Origin: Spirochaetota bacterium
GTDB lineage: Bacteria > Spirochaetota > UBA4802 > JAFGJZ01
Length of the DNA stretch: 46,457 nucleotides
Assembly (NCBI GenBank): GCA_016928815.1
Contig: JAFGJZ010000062.1
Location: 1 to 46,457, forward strand
Direction of reading: 5' to 3'
The translations under genes were made by a program, and so were the position numbers. This document shows, in pieces, positions 8,192 to 17,388 of this stretch (the first letter of the stretch is position 1; each line of letters starts with the position of its first letter). Under the pieces are notes generated by a model, which was not told where the DNA came from, ran no database searches, and was given only the letters and a program-made list of their open reading frames with translations.

Positions 8192-9298
8192 TTACTTATT
8201 ATAATCCTTTCCTAAGATAAAAAGAACATCATTTAGTTCGGTACTGTTGGTTATATGATATACTTTCTGAATTCCGGTAAAATCCGAAACCGTCTGCACG
8301 TCTGAAATATCGCCGTTCTGATTAATTAAAACAGATTCATCAAACTCCCCGTAAGGCGATGTGGAGAATTCCACGACTGTAATCCCCTCGCGGATCAGTC
8401 TGCTTCTAGCTGTTCTGGCGAGATTCGGAATGTTTGTCGCATTCATGACCCGCACCTTAATATTCATTTCCCCTTCCTCTTCAATTACCAGATTTTTCAG
8501 AAACTTCGATTCATATATCTGATAAGCCACCTCATCCATATAATATGCGCCGTTTGCTGAAAATTTACCGGGAAGTACTGTACAGAACAAATCACCTTCC
8601 TTCATCGCAAGAGAAGCGAGTGAAACAAATTCATTCGTCAGAATATTGGTTTTAATTTTTTTCCGGAGAATTTCAATATTTATCCGGTTTACAAATTTTT
8701 CGTATTTATGCCGTTCATAATATATTGTAAGAAATATGTCCTGAATACGGTCGTATTTTTCAAAAACAGAACCGGATTTGACATTATTGATATACTGCAT
8801 GATTTTATCACCGTCCAGGTAATTTAGACCTGTTTTCAGTCCGAAAATTCCGTCAATTTTTTCAAGTACATAGAGATCAATGCCTTCAATCAAATCAACA
8901 AATTTGATAACATCAGGGGAATAAAATGAGATGTAGAAAGGGATGTTAAGCTTGAGACTTTTGGAAAGATATTCCCTCACCTTATCATAATCATTAATAT
9001 TAACATCCTTTAAAGTCACCGGGTTTCCATCACTGTCTACGTCAACTTCGAATTCTCCTGGAATAAATGTAATACCGGTTCTCATATTTTCCGGATTTAT
9101 GCTCAGTACTGCAAAAAATGAATGTTTGTTATGGTTAAATGTATTTGAAGCGGCAAGAAATATATTTATCATTTTTCCGGCAGCGGCAAATTCATCAATT
9201 GCATTTTCCTTTTCAGAGTTTTTTGACTGATAAATAAAACCTGCAAAAAGAATACAGATTATTAGAAAAATGAAGAAAATTCCTTTTTTACTTAACAC
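8192..9298 (-). CDS. LytR-CpsA-Psr-like protein with LytR_C domain, degenerate catalytic core
   Basis: About 368 residues. One N-terminal membrane anchor (roughly 5-24) is followed by an extracytoplasmic domain with LCP-like order, including the central LDGDKIMQY...R stretch. The C-terminal LytR_C segment is recognisable from IKVRVMNATNIPNLARTARSRL. Active LCP enzymes attach glycopolymers to the envelope using conserved Arg and Asp residues near IPRD; here that region reads FIPGEF, so the canonical residues appear lost. I place the start at GTG 9298 because AAGGGG lies 7 bases upstream. The longer TTG start at 9316 has no Shine-Dalgarno sequence. It overlaps nadD by 11 bases. Confidence 0.75.
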   Translation of the reverse strand: MLSKKGIFFIFLIICILFAGFIYQSKNSEKENAIDEFAAAGKMINIFLAASNTFNHNKHSFFAVLSINPENMRTGITFIPGEFEVDVDSDGNPVTLKDVNINDYDKVREYLSKSLKLNIPFYISFYSPDVIKFVDLIEGIDLYVLEKIDGIFGLKTGLNYLDGDKIMQYINNVKSGSVFEKYDRIQDIFLTIYYERHKYEKFVNRINIEILRKKIKTNILTNEFVSLASLAMKEGDLFCTVLPGKFSANGAYYMDEVAYQIYESKFLKNLVIEEEGEMNIKVRVMNATNIPNLARTARSRLIREGITVVEFSTSPYGEFDESVLINQNGDISDVQTVSDFTGIQKVYHITNSTELNDVLFILGKDYNK

Positions 9299-9884
9299 GG
9301 TAAAGCCCCTTTTCAACTATATAATCAACGGCGTCAGAGTTCATATTTCTTTTTAAAAAATCAATATCATTAATTCTGCTCCGCAGAATTGAAGAACTGA
9401 TTTTTATTTCCTCGTTTGATGACAAAAGAACATTTCCGGCCCAATTTGCAAGTTTTTTATTTATAATTTCACCATCACGCCTTAAAACAACGAAAAATAC
9501 AGCAGTCGAGATTTTTTCCGGATGTTTCCATTTATCAAGTCCGTTGAAAGCATCGGTTCCAATAATAAAAAAAAGATCAGCACCGGGATTCCTGTCTTTT
9601 ATGCGTTCAACAGTGATGTATGAATACGAATCTTCAGCCCGGACAAGCTCGTCTTCATAGACGGAAAAAGAACTTCTGCCGGCAATTGAACGACGGATAA
9701 TCTCCGCTCTGTCCGGCCCGCTGACGTTAAAATCAAGTTCCTTATGTACGGGTATTCTGGAAGGTACAAACAGTACCCGGTCAAGAGAAAATTCAGCCGA
9801 AACGGATTCCGCACAAATAAGATGTCCGTTATGAAAAGGATTAAAAGTTCCTCCGAAAATGCCTATCCTCAATCCTGAATTCAT
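9288..9884 (-). CDS. nadD: Nicotinate-nucleotide adenylyltransferase
   Basis: 198 residues, typical for NadD. It makes deamido-NAD from nicotinate mononucleotide and ATP in the cytoplasm. The nucleotidyltransferase signature GGTFNPFHNGHL lies at residues 10-21. An ISSSILRSRI motif near the C-terminus matches the family's ISS(T/S)xIR phosphate-binding motif. The ATG comes one base after the stop of the upstream small exported protein gene, with no clear Shine-Dalgarno sequence, so translational coupling is likely. NAD kinase lies elsewhere in the window (43100). Confidence 0.97.
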   Translation of the reverse strand: MNSGLRIGIFGGTFNPFHNGHLICAESVSAEFSLDRVLFVPSRIPVHKELDFNVSGPDRAEIIRRSIAGRSSFSVYEDELVRAEDSYSYITVERIKDRNPGADLFFIIGTDAFNGLDKWKHPEKISTAVFFVVLRRDGEIINKKLANWAGNVLLSSNEEIKISSSILRSRINDIDFLKRNMNSDAVDYIVEKGLYRVK

Positions 9885-9885
9885 G

Positions 9886-10335
9886 TCAATATGTCAGATC
9901 CATGTCATAAATAAAATTCCTGTCAACTTTTCCGCCATTGAGAAGAAAATCGATGTATTTTTTCAAATTTTCATTTTTCTCTGATTGAGATATCTTCATA
10001 AGCCTTTTCCTTGATTCAGGTACTTCAATATCGGCAATAATTTTCAGAAGTATCTTTTTCACATAATCCTGATTTTCTGAAAAATATCTCTTTTCATAGA
10101 AATCAAAATCGGTGATTCCCATCTCCGATGCGAGTATGTATCCCTCAGACCGTTCAATAACACTGCCGGTGTTGATTTTATGGAACATATGCAGATATTT
10201 AATTTTATTTCCGGCAATAAGCATGGCACCTCTGCTGTTTTTTACGGGAAAAGAAAGAAGATATCCTGAATTAAAAATCAATGCAGCTGCAGATAAAAAA
10301 ATAAAAAAATTCTTTTTATGTTTTAGAAATTTCAT
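9886..10335 (-). CDS. Exported protein of unknown function
   Basis: 149 residues from ATG 10335, chosen because GGGAG lies 5 bases upstream; the ATG at 10371 has no Shine-Dalgarno sequence. The N-terminus (KHKKNFFIFLSAAALIFNSG) is a signal peptide or membrane anchor. The rest is a soluble domain rich in K, I, E and F, with no cysteines and no motif I recognise. As the first gene of the nadD / LCP-like / rsfS run, it is probably co-transcribed with them, and an envelope role fits the LCP neighbour. This is a guess from context. Confidence 0.7.
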   Translation of the reverse strand: MKFLKHKKNFFIFLSAAALIFNSGYLLSFPVKNSRGAMLIAGNKIKYLHMFHKINTGSVIERSEGYILASEMGITDFDFYEKRYFSENQDYVKKILLKIIADIEVPESRKRLMKISQSEKNENLKKYIDFLLNGGKVDRNFIYDMDLTY

Positions 10336-10503
10336 AATACTCCCGGGTTTAAGAAACTCAGTTCCATTCATGTTAACTTTTAATGATAAATATATGCAAT
10401 AAAAAAATCAATAAATTACTTTACAAGTATTTTATCTCCTGTCTGAATTAAACTTCGTAATATAATGATTTTTGGTGAATTTACGCTAAATATTTATTTA
10501 CAC

Positions 10504-10516
10504 GAAAACCGTTTTC
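10504..10516. promoter_or_regulatory. Small palindrome upstream of gatB
   Basis: The arms GAAAAC and GTTTTC are separated by one base, about 60 bases before the gatB start, in the 237-base divergent region between the small exported protein gene and gatB. It could be an operator. No clear -35/-10 pair is visible around it. Confidence 0.25.
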
Positions 10517-10572
10517 TATATTGATGTAATCAGACATTTGTTTCCCTTATAAAGCAGATCAGCGAGGTAAAA

Positions 10573-12003
10573 ATGAAATTTGATGTGGTTATCGGACTTG
10601 AGGTACACGCCCAGGTAAATACAAAAACCAAGATATTCTGCGGATGCAGTACTGAATTCGGAGCGGATGCTAACACACAAACCTGCCCCGTCTGTCTGGG
10701 CCTTCCGGGAGTTCTGCCGGTTTTAAATGAAAAAGTACTTGAAAAATCAGTACTTGCAGGCCTTGCAATGAACTGTGATATAAACAGATACTCAAAATTC
10801 GACAGAAAAAATTATTTTTATCCGGATCTACCGAAAGCATATCAGATATCACAGTTTGACAAACCAATCTGCATCGGAGGGTACATCAGGGTCGGTAATG
10901 GAGAAAATGAAAAAAAAATTCGTCTGAACAGAATTCACATGGAGGAAGATGCAGGTAAAAGCATTCACTCCGATGATCCTGCCGTGGCAAAATCATTTGT
11001 TGACTTTAACAGGACAGGTGTTCCCCTGATGGAAATTGTTTCCGAACCGGACATGTCTTCCGCTTCGGAAGTTTACGAATATCTTACCAATCTGAAACAG
11101 ACCCTGAAATATATTAATGTCTCGGACTGCAACATGGAGGAAGGATCACTGCGCTGCGACGTTAACATTTCCCTTAAGCCTGAAGGCAGTGAAAAACTCG
11201 GCGATAAGGTTGAAATAAAAAACATGAACTCATTCAAGGCTGTCAAAGCTGCCATTGAATACGAAATCTCCAGGCAGACAGAGATGCTTGAAGACGGTGA
11301 AAAAATCGTACAGGAAACGAGACTATGGAATCCTGATAAAAACAGGACCTATTCAATGAGATCCAAAGAGGAAGCCCATGATTACAGATACTTCCCGGAT
11401 CCGGATCTTCCGCCGGTAATCTGCAGTGAAGAGTATATCAGCAATCTGCGTAATTCTCTTCCGGAACTTCCTGAAGCTAAAAAAAACAGATTTACCGCAG
11501 AATACGGTTTATCCGATTATGATGCAGGAGTACTTACCTCAGTCAGACAGCTTGCCGGATATTTTGAAGAAGTAATCAAACTCGGCATAAATCCTAAAAA
11601 ATGCAGCAACTGGATTACAAGCGAACTTCTGGGTAAAATTGAGGATGCGGAAAAAATTGATTCATTCAGCGTAAGACCTGCTTCTCTTGCGAAACTTCTT
11701 AAACTTATTGATGATGATACCATCAGCGGTAAAATAGCAAAAACTGTTTTTGCGGAAATGATAGAAACCTCGCAGGAAGCTGATGATATAGTTGAAAAGA
11801 AAGGATTGCGCCAGGTCACAGATACCGCAGAAATCGAGAAAATAATTGATGACATTATTGCCGCAAATCCCCAGCCGGCAGAAGATTTTAAAAACGGAAA
11901 TGATAAGGCAATCGGATTTCTTGTCGGACAGGCCATGAAACTTTCCCAGGGAAAGGCCAATCCCCAGATAGTGAACAGGATTATAACTGATAAATTAAGA
12001 TAA
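10573..12003 (+). CDS. gatB: Asp-tRNA(Asn)/Glu-tRNA(Gln) amidotransferase subunit B
   Basis: 476 residues, normal length. It starts with the family hallmark IGLEVHAQVNTKTKIFCGC and has the metal-site cysteines and the TCPVCLGLPGVLPVLN block. The conserved ELRCDVN-like stretch reads SLRCDVNISLK. The C-terminus is a YqeY-like tail domain. GatB is the kinase/tRNA-binding subunit of GatCAB, which converts misacylated Glu-tRNA(Gln) and Asp-tRNA(Asn). The gatA and gatC partners are not adjacent. GAGG lies 6 bases before the ATG. It probably forms an operon with purC, 15 bases downstream. Confidence 0.97.
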   Translation: MKFDVVIGLEVHAQVNTKTKIFCGCSTEFGADANTQTCPVCLGLPGVLPVLNEKVLEKSVLAGLAMNCDINRYSKFDRKNYFYPDLPKAYQISQFDKPICIGGYIRVGNGENEKKIRLNRIHMEEDAGKSIHSDDPAVAKSFVDFNRTGVPLMEIVSEPDMSSASEVYEYLTNLKQTLKYINVSDCNMEEGSLRCDVNISLKPEGSEKLGDKVEIKNMNSFKAVKAAIEYEISRQTEMLEDGEKIVQETRLWNPDKNRTYSMRSKEEAHDYRYFPDPDLPPVICSEEYISNLRNSLPELPEAKKNRFTAEYGLSDYDAGVLTSVRQLAGYFEEVIKLGINPKKCSNWITSELLGKIEDAEKIDSFSVRPASLAKLLKLIDDDTISGKIAKTVFAEMIETSQEADDIVEKKGLRQVTDTAEIEKIIDDIIAANPQPAEDFKNGNDKAIGFLVGQAMKLSQGKANPQIVNRIITDKLR

Positions 12004-12018
12004 ATCGCAGGAGACACC

Positions 12019-12903
12019 ATGAAAGCGTTGATTAAAACGGATATCCCCGAAGGGAAAAAACTATACAGCGGAAAAGTCAGGGATCTTTATGAAATCGATG
12101 AAGAGCATCTGCTTATTGTATCGACAGACCGGCTTTCAGCTTTCGACCATGTTTTCAAAGAAGGCATACCGGGCAAAGGCAGAATTCTGAATGAAATTTC
12201 AAATTTATGGTTTAAAAATATTAATTTTATCGGCAATCACCTTGTGGAAACGGATTTCTCGGCATTTCCGGCTCCCTATAACCGATATCCGGAACAGCTT
12301 GATGGACGGTCGGCAATCGTTAAAAAAACACAGAAAGTTGAATTTGAATGCATTGCAAGAGGTTATATAATCGGAAGCGGCTGGAAAGACTATAAGGAAA
12401 GCGGAAACATCTGCGGAATTAAACTTCCTGAAGGATTAAAACTTGCACAGAAACTTCCCCAGGCAATTTTTACTCCTTCAACAAAAGCCGATGAAGGGCA
12501 TGATGAAAACATTTCCTTCGAATTTATGGCAAAAAACATCGGACAGGATCTTGCACAGCAGCTTTCAGAACAGACGCTTAAAGTGTTTAATTTCGGGATG
12601 GATACAGTGGAAAAATGCGGCATAATTCTTGCAGATACCAAACTGGAATTCGGAATGTATAAGGGAGAACTTATTCTTATTGACGAAGCCCTGACTCCGG
12701 ATTCTTCCAGATTCTGGGATGCATCAACATATGAGACAGGTTTCTCACCGCAAAGTTATGATAAGCAGTTTGTCAGAGATTATCTTGAAACTACCGGTTG
12801 GGATAAAAATTCCGAACCGCCTGCACTTCCTGAAGATATAATTATGAAGACAAAAGCGAAATATGAAGAAATACTGAAAAAGCTTAAAACATGTATGGAG
12901 TAA
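12019..12903 (+). CDS. purC: Phosphoribosylaminoimidazole-succinocarboxamide synthase
   Basis: 294 residues, in the longer (about 290-300 residue) class of SAICAR synthetases. The nucleotide-binding start is LYSGKVRDLYEID, followed by STDRLSAFDHVF, the EFECIARGYIIGSGWKDY block, and the metal-site motif DEALTPDSSRFWDAS. It performs the eighth step of de novo purine synthesis, joining aspartate to CAIR with ATP. AGGAG lies upstream of the ATG. It follows gatB by 15 bases, and its final codons overlap the start of the broken small ORF described next. Confidence 0.97.
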   Translation: MKALIKTDIPEGKKLYSGKVRDLYEIDEEHLLIVSTDRLSAFDHVFKEGIPGKGRILNEISNLWFKNINFIGNHLVETDFSAFPAPYNRYPEQLDGRSAIVKKTQKVEFECIARGYIIGSGWKDYKESGNICGIKLPEGLKLAQKLPQAIFTPSTKADEGHDENISFEFMAKNIGQDLAQQLSEQTLKVFNFGMDTVEKCGIILADTKLEFGMYKGELILIDEALTPDSSRFWDASTYETGFSPQSYDKQFVRDYLETTGWDKNSEPPALPEDIIMKTKAKYEEILKKLKTCME

Positions 12904-13093
12904 AATACTGCAAAACCGTATTCATGCTGACTGTTATTTTTTTGTTGCAGCATCAGGCAGAACAATAACATGTTCGAATGAAAAACTGTCTGAAATTTTA
13001 AAAAAGAAAACCGGTCTTTTCAATTCAACGTCAATAGGAATGTTTACTATAAAATACGGACTCAATTCCATAAATATTTACAGCCTAAAGTAA
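12891..13093 (+). pseudogene. Small exported-protein ORF disrupted at a T7 tract
   Basis: ATG 12891, inside the end of purC in another frame, opens 25 codons that encode a signal-peptide-like hydrophobic stretch and stop at 12966. One extra T in the run of seven at 12937-12943 would join this start to a second open frame ending at TAA 13091. The result would be a 67-residue protein with a signal peptide running into VAASG and a mature part containing SNEKLSEILKKKTGLF. The match of a hydrophobic core with a cleavage-site-like sequence across the slip is suggestive. Options are a decayed gene, a phase-variable or slippage-expressed gene, a base-calling error, or chance. Confidence 0.4.
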
Positions 13094-13103
13094 ATTAAAT
13101 TTC

Positions 13104-13132
13104 ATCCGGAATAAATTAAATCTCTTCCGGAT
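13104..13132. repeat. Inverted repeat after the broken small ORF
   Basis: Perfect 7-base arms ATCCGGA (13104-13110) and TCCGGAT (13126-13132) with a 15-base AT-rich loop, 11 bases after the second frame's stop. No T-tract follows on the plus strand, so it is a poor terminator. Confidence 0.3.
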
Positions 13133-13211
13133 TTCCTCCTGTCTGATAATCACAAATTTTACTTGATTAGTTTACCGGACAGGGGTCAGAATATAATCAA
13201 TGGAGAACAAA

Positions 13212-15929
13212 ATGAATAAAAAAATAATATTTGCTGCAGCCGCTGCCGCTGTTATATTTTTCATCTTTAATTTTATTACGGGAATTTTTCTGGATTTTGA
13301 ATGGTTTAATTCATACGGCCATTCCGGCGCGTTCTGGACGCTTTTCTTTACTGAATTCAATGTTCATGTAATATTCACAATAATATTTTTCCTGATTTTT
13401 CTTTTGAATATTGGAATACTCCGCCTGATAGCAGGCAGAAATTTCATCCGGATTCCCGTTCAGATACGAAGTATGAATCTGAAAATACTGCAGAAACCCG
13501 GGCTGATCGTATTTCTTATCATCATTTCAGCTGGTCTGCTTATTTCATATATCATGGGTTCACTTGCTTCATCTTTCTGGAAAGAAATTCTTCTGTTTAT
13601 TAATAGAACAGGTTTTGAGAATATGCCGGTGGAACCGGTTTTCTCCAACAATGCCGCTTTTTATATGTTTTCACTCCCTTTCTATAAATTCCTGTACGGA
13701 TGGATTCTCGGTTCAGTAATTCTGCTGGCGTTTTTTTCCGGGGCTTTTCATTTTTTTAACGGAACAGTCGTGAATGATTACGGGAAAATATCATTTGCAA
13801 GTGAAGCCAGATCACATCTGTCGCTGCTGCTTGCCCTGTTTTCTGCAGTTTATGGATTCGGTTTCAAATTATCCTCATACTCTTTACTCCTTAAGGAACG
13901 CGGAAAATTTTTCGGCGCCGGATATTCAGATGTAAACAGCCAGCTTTTCGGATATAAAATATGCATGATATTATGTTTTGCCGCCGCAGTAATTTTCATT
14001 TTTAATATTTTTAAAAAAAGCATCAGAATAATATTTCTTTCAGCTGTAATTATAATACCGTCCATATTCGCGTTTACAGTTGTTATTCCGGCTGTTCAGC
14101 AGAGATTTTTCGTAGTACCTAATGAACTTGACCGTGAAAGACCATTTATAGAAAACAACATCCGTTTTACACGCAGTGCATATGACATCAGCAAAATAGA
14201 AATTGTCAATTTTAAAAATGAGGCCTCTCTGACTTTATCGGATATTGAACAGAACAGGACCACGCTTAATAACATACGTTTATGGGACTGGAAACCTCTT
14301 CAGCAGACATACAAACAGCTGCAGGAACTGAAACCGTATTACACCTTTATGGATGTCGATATAGACCGGTATATGATTGACGGCAACAAGGTTGCGGTCA
14401 ATCTGTCTGCACGTGAAATTTCAACGGAAAAACTTGCGCAGCAGACCCAGACATGGGTAAATAAACATCTCATATATACGCACGGATACGGACTGGTAAT
14501 GAGCCGGGTCGATACCGTAACTCCGGAAGGACTTCCTGACATGATAATCAGGGACATACCGCCTAAAAGTTCAATCGGATTTACCGCTGAACGTCCTGAA
14601 ATTTATTACGGCGAACACAGTAACGGTTATATTATGACCAATACGGCAGTAACTCCTGGTGAATTCAATTATCCTTCCGGCGATACGAACAATTACTCGG
14701 TATATGACGGTACCGGCGGCATAAAAGTCGGCGGTTTTTTTAAAAGACTTTTCTTTGCACTTTCATTGAAAGATCTGAATATTCTTATTTCAACAAACAT
14801 AAAATCCGACAGCCGGATTCTATTCCGGAGAAACATTCTTGACATGGTAAATACACTGACTCCATATCTCATGTTCGACGAAGATCCGTATCTTGTTCTG
14901 TCAGAAGGGAAATTATTCTGGATAATTGACGGATATACTGTGTCAAATCAATACCCTTACTCAACACCGTATATCACCAAAAGCGGAAAAAAAATAAATT
15001 ACATTCGAAATTCCGTAAAAGTGGTCATTGACGCGTATAACGGATCAATTAATTATTACATCTCGGACAACACTGATCCGATGATAATTACCTACAGCCG
15101 CATATTCCCTACAATATTTAAAAATGCACAGAGCATGCCTGAAGATATTAAAAGTCATTTAAGATATCCGGAAACGCTTTTTTCAGTGCAGTCATCAATT
15201 CTTCTGAAATATCACATGCAGGATGCAAATGTGTTTTATAATAATGAAGATCTTTGGAATATTCCCGAACAGATATATGCTGAAAGCAGGATAAAAGTTG
15301 AACCGTCCTATCTTGTCACAAAACTTCCGGATGAACAGAGTGCTCAATTCATTATGATGCTTCCCTTTACACCTGCGAATAAGGACAATATGGTAGGATT
15401 CCTCACGGCAAACTGCGACAGGGAAAATTATGGAAGACTGAAACTCTATTCTCTTCCAAAACAGAGTATGACTTACGGACCGATGCAGATTGAGGCAAGA
15501 ATCAATCAGGACGCGGAAATATCCAAGCAGCTCACTCTCTGGAATCAGAAAGGATCACAGGTTATCCGCGGAAACATCACTGTACTTCCGATAAACTCCT
15601 CACTGCTGTTCATTGAACCATTGTATCTTAAGGCGGATACAAGTGAAATGCCTGAATTGAAACGGGTGATTATAAGTTTTTCCGATAAAATTGTTATGGC
15701 GGAAAATCTTAATGCAGCTCTTGACATAATGTTTTCAGGCAGCATAAGCAGTACGGAAGATATAACGGAGCCGTCAGAAAATATGGATTCATCTTCAAAA
15801 GAACTCATCAAACAGGCTTATGATTCTTTTCAGAAAGCCGAAGAATACATTAAAAACGGAGACTGGGAAAATTACGGTCGTGAAATCAAAAACGTCAAAA
15901 ACATTCTCAGCCGTCTAAACTCAATGTAA
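13212..15929 (+). CDS. UPF0182 family large membrane protein
   Basis: 905 residues from ATG 13212, preferred because GGAG lies 6 bases upstream; ATG 13200 has none. About seven membrane segments fill the first ~300 residues. They are followed by the family's long extracytoplasmic domain, with recognisable stretches such as ERPFIENNI..TR.AY, RLWDWKPLQQTYKQLQ, GYGLVMSRV, and IYYGEHSNGYI. The C-terminal ~60 residues resemble the usual acidic tail plus helix. The biochemical function of UPF0182 is not established; a large envelope protein is all that can be said. Its stop codon directly abuts the stop of the convergent helicase. Confidence 0.92.
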   Translation: MNKKIIFAAAAAAVIFFIFNFITGIFLDFEWFNSYGHSGAFWTLFFTEFNVHVIFTIIFFLIFLLNIGILRLIAGRNFIRIPVQIRSMNLKILQKPGLIVFLIIISAGLLISYIMGSLASSFWKEILLFINRTGFENMPVEPVFSNNAAFYMFSLPFYKFLYGWILGSVILLAFFSGAFHFFNGTVVNDYGKISFASEARSHLSLLLALFSAVYGFGFKLSSYSLLLKERGKFFGAGYSDVNSQLFGYKICMILCFAAAVIFIFNIFKKSIRIIFLSAVIIIPSIFAFTVVIPAVQQRFFVVPNELDRERPFIENNIRFTRSAYDISKIEIVNFKNEASLTLSDIEQNRTTLNNIRLWDWKPLQQTYKQLQELKPYYTFMDVDIDRYMIDGNKVAVNLSAREISTEKLAQQTQTWVNKHLIYTHGYGLVMSRVDTVTPEGLPDMIIRDIPPKSSIGFTAERPEIYYGEHSNGYIMTNTAVTPGEFNYPSGDTNNYSVYDGTGGIKVGGFFKRLFFALSLKDLNILISTNIKSDSRILFRRNILDMVNTLTPYLMFDEDPYLVLSEGKLFWIIDGYTVSNQYPYSTPYITKSGKKINYIRNSVKVVIDAYNGSINYYISDNTDPMIITYSRIFPTIFKNAQSMPEDIKSHLRYPETLFSVQSSILLKYHMQDANVFYNNEDLWNIPEQIYAESRIKVEPSYLVTKLPDEQSAQFIMMLPFTPANKDNMVGFLTANCDRENYGRLKLYSLPKQSMTYGPMQIEARINQDAEISKQLTLWNQKGSQVIRGNITVLPINSSLLFIEPLYLKADTSEMPELKRVIISFSDKIVMAENLNAALDIMFSGSISSTEDITEPSENMDSSSKELIKQAYDSFQKAEEYIKNGDWENYGREIKNVKNILSRLNSM

Positions 15930-17222
15930 TTATATATCAAGCTCGCGGATAAAGAGCGGTTTTTCAGCATTGCTTTCATTATACATTATGAAAAGCCGCT
16001 CTTTGGCACGGGTCATTGCAACATAAAAAAGTCTGCGTTCCTCTTCAATACTGCTCCATGGAGATGGAATAATCGAATCATCAACACCGAAAATTATTAC
16101 ATTATCGAATTCAAGACCCTTGGAAGAGTGTATTGTCATGAATTTTACATTTTTGAATTTCATTACAGCCGGTTCCAGATGTTTTTCGAGGAAATTGTTC
16201 CGGTACAGTACCGCTGATTCCTCTCCTGCATCCAGTTGACCGCAAATTTCAATCAGGACTTTCAGGGCATTATCATAATCGGTATAAGGCAGCAGTCTTA
16301 TCAGTCCGCCTCTTCCCTTATGTGATTTCAGTTTTTTTCTGCTCTGATACTTATTGTTCCTGATAAACCTGTTGGATAATGAGACAATTTCCTTTCTGGA
16401 CCGGTAATTTGTTTTCAGTTTATATGTTTTTAAACCCCTGAAATATTTTTTCAGCTGCAGAATATACTTGATTCTGCTGTTTCTGAAAGAATATATCAGC
16501 TGGAAATCATCACCAACTGCAAAAATATTTTTATCCCTGTTAAGGATTAAACTTAATAACTCAAAATTATTATCAGACGTATCCTGAAATTCATCTACAA
16601 GTATATATTTAAATCTGTCAGCGTACTGTTTTCTGATATGTACATTATTCTTTAAAAATGAAACTGTATAATTAATTATTTCTTCGAATTCTATTAAATT
16701 ATTCATTTTCTTGTGTTTTTCGTATTTTTCAGAAAGAATGTTAAGCTCTTCCTGAATATCACTGTCCCTGATTCGTTCGACAATGGATTTATCATTAATC
16801 GAACTTAATATTACCTGAAACGGCAGACCGCCGAACTTTCTGTGATCTTTGCCGATTAATTCCGCGGCAAGACCGGCCTTTTTCTCCGGAAGGATGATGT
16901 CAGGCATGCGGGTGAATCCGAACTGGCTGATGAACAGATCCTGGTTTTCCGCAAGAAGGGAATAGCTGAACGAATGAAAAGTGGCCGCTTTGATCCTGGT
17001 GACATATCCGGCTTCTGCAGACAGCCTTTCCCTGATTTCGTTGGCGGCTTTTCTGGAAAAAGTCAGCAGTAGCAGCTCATAGTCCTTTATTGTACTTTCA
17101 GTAAGAATGTTAACAGTTTTCTGAACTAGGGTTTTGGTTTTTCCCGTACCGGCTCCGGCAATCACCAGTGAAGGACCTGTTGAAAATTCTGCTGCCCTTG
17201 ACTGTTCTTTATTCAATTTCAT
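15930..17222 (-). CDS. Compact UvrD/Rep-type superfamily 1 helicase
   Basis: 430 residues. Motifs in order: Q-motif LNKEQSRA; Walker A AGAGTGKT (22-29); Ia TFSRKAANE; Walker B DEFQDT (210-215); motif III GDDFQLIYSFRNS (237-249, where UvrD usually has GDDDQSIYxFRGA); TNYRS (271-275); motif V TIHSSKGLEFD (363-373); motif VI EEERRLFYVAMTRAK (393-407). UvrD, PcrA and Rep are about 650-750 residues. Only about 90 residues separate TNYRS from motif V, so the 2B subdomain and the C-terminal extension are largely missing. ATG 17222 is preferred because GGGAG lies 6 bases upstream. It is probably an active 3'-5' DNA translocase, role unknown. Confidence 0.9.
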   Translation of the reverse strand: MKLNKEQSRAAEFSTGPSLVIAGAGTGKTKTLVQKTVNILTESTIKDYELLLLTFSRKAANEIRERLSAEAGYVTRIKAATFHSFSYSLLAENQDLFISQFGFTRMPDIILPEKKAGLAAELIGKDHRKFGGLPFQVILSSINDKSIVERIRDSDIQEELNILSEKYEKHKKMNNLIEFEEIINYTVSFLKNNVHIRKQYADRFKYILVDEFQDTSDNNFELLSLILNRDKNIFAVGDDFQLIYSFRNSRIKYILQLKKYFRGLKTYKLKTNYRSRKEIVSLSNRFIRNNKYQSRKKLKSHKGRGGLIRLLPYTDYDNALKVLIEICGQLDAGEESAVLYRNNFLEKHLEPAVMKFKNVKFMTIHSSKGLEFDNVIIFGVDDSIIPSPWSSIEEERRLFYVAMTRAKERLFIMYNESNAEKPLFIRELDI

Positions 17223-17351
17223 TTTTTGCTCCCACATATATATAACGAAATTGAACCTGATAAAGTTAAAGGAATTTTTAAAAAGACATGAAAATCTTCA
17301 GTTTTTAATGTGTTTCCGTAATATTGAAATCTAATCCGGCAGGAAAATTAA

Positions 17352-17383
17352 AGAACCGGAAACGGAATTCCGTTTCCGGTTCT
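17352..17383 (-). terminator. Rho-independent terminator of the NfeD/slipin operon
   Basis: A perfect 32-base palindrome with arms 17352-17367 and 17368-17383, starting 5 bases after the slipin stop. The core is ACCGGAAACGG pairing with CCGTTTCCGGT. On the minus strand it is followed by TTAATTTT. The plus side also has a T-rich flank, so it may work in both directions and insulate the helicase gene. Confidence 0.82.
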
Positions 17384-17388
17384 GAAGT

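Noticed and set aside
12971..12979. GTTCGAA-like string suggesting a tRNA T-loop
   Set aside because: No acceptor stem, anticodon arm or CCA end can be drawn around it.
13192..13197. Perfect TATAAT before the UPF0182 gene
   Set aside because: As a -10 box it would start transcription inside the gene's own Shine-Dalgarno sequence, and no -35 fits at 16-18 bases.
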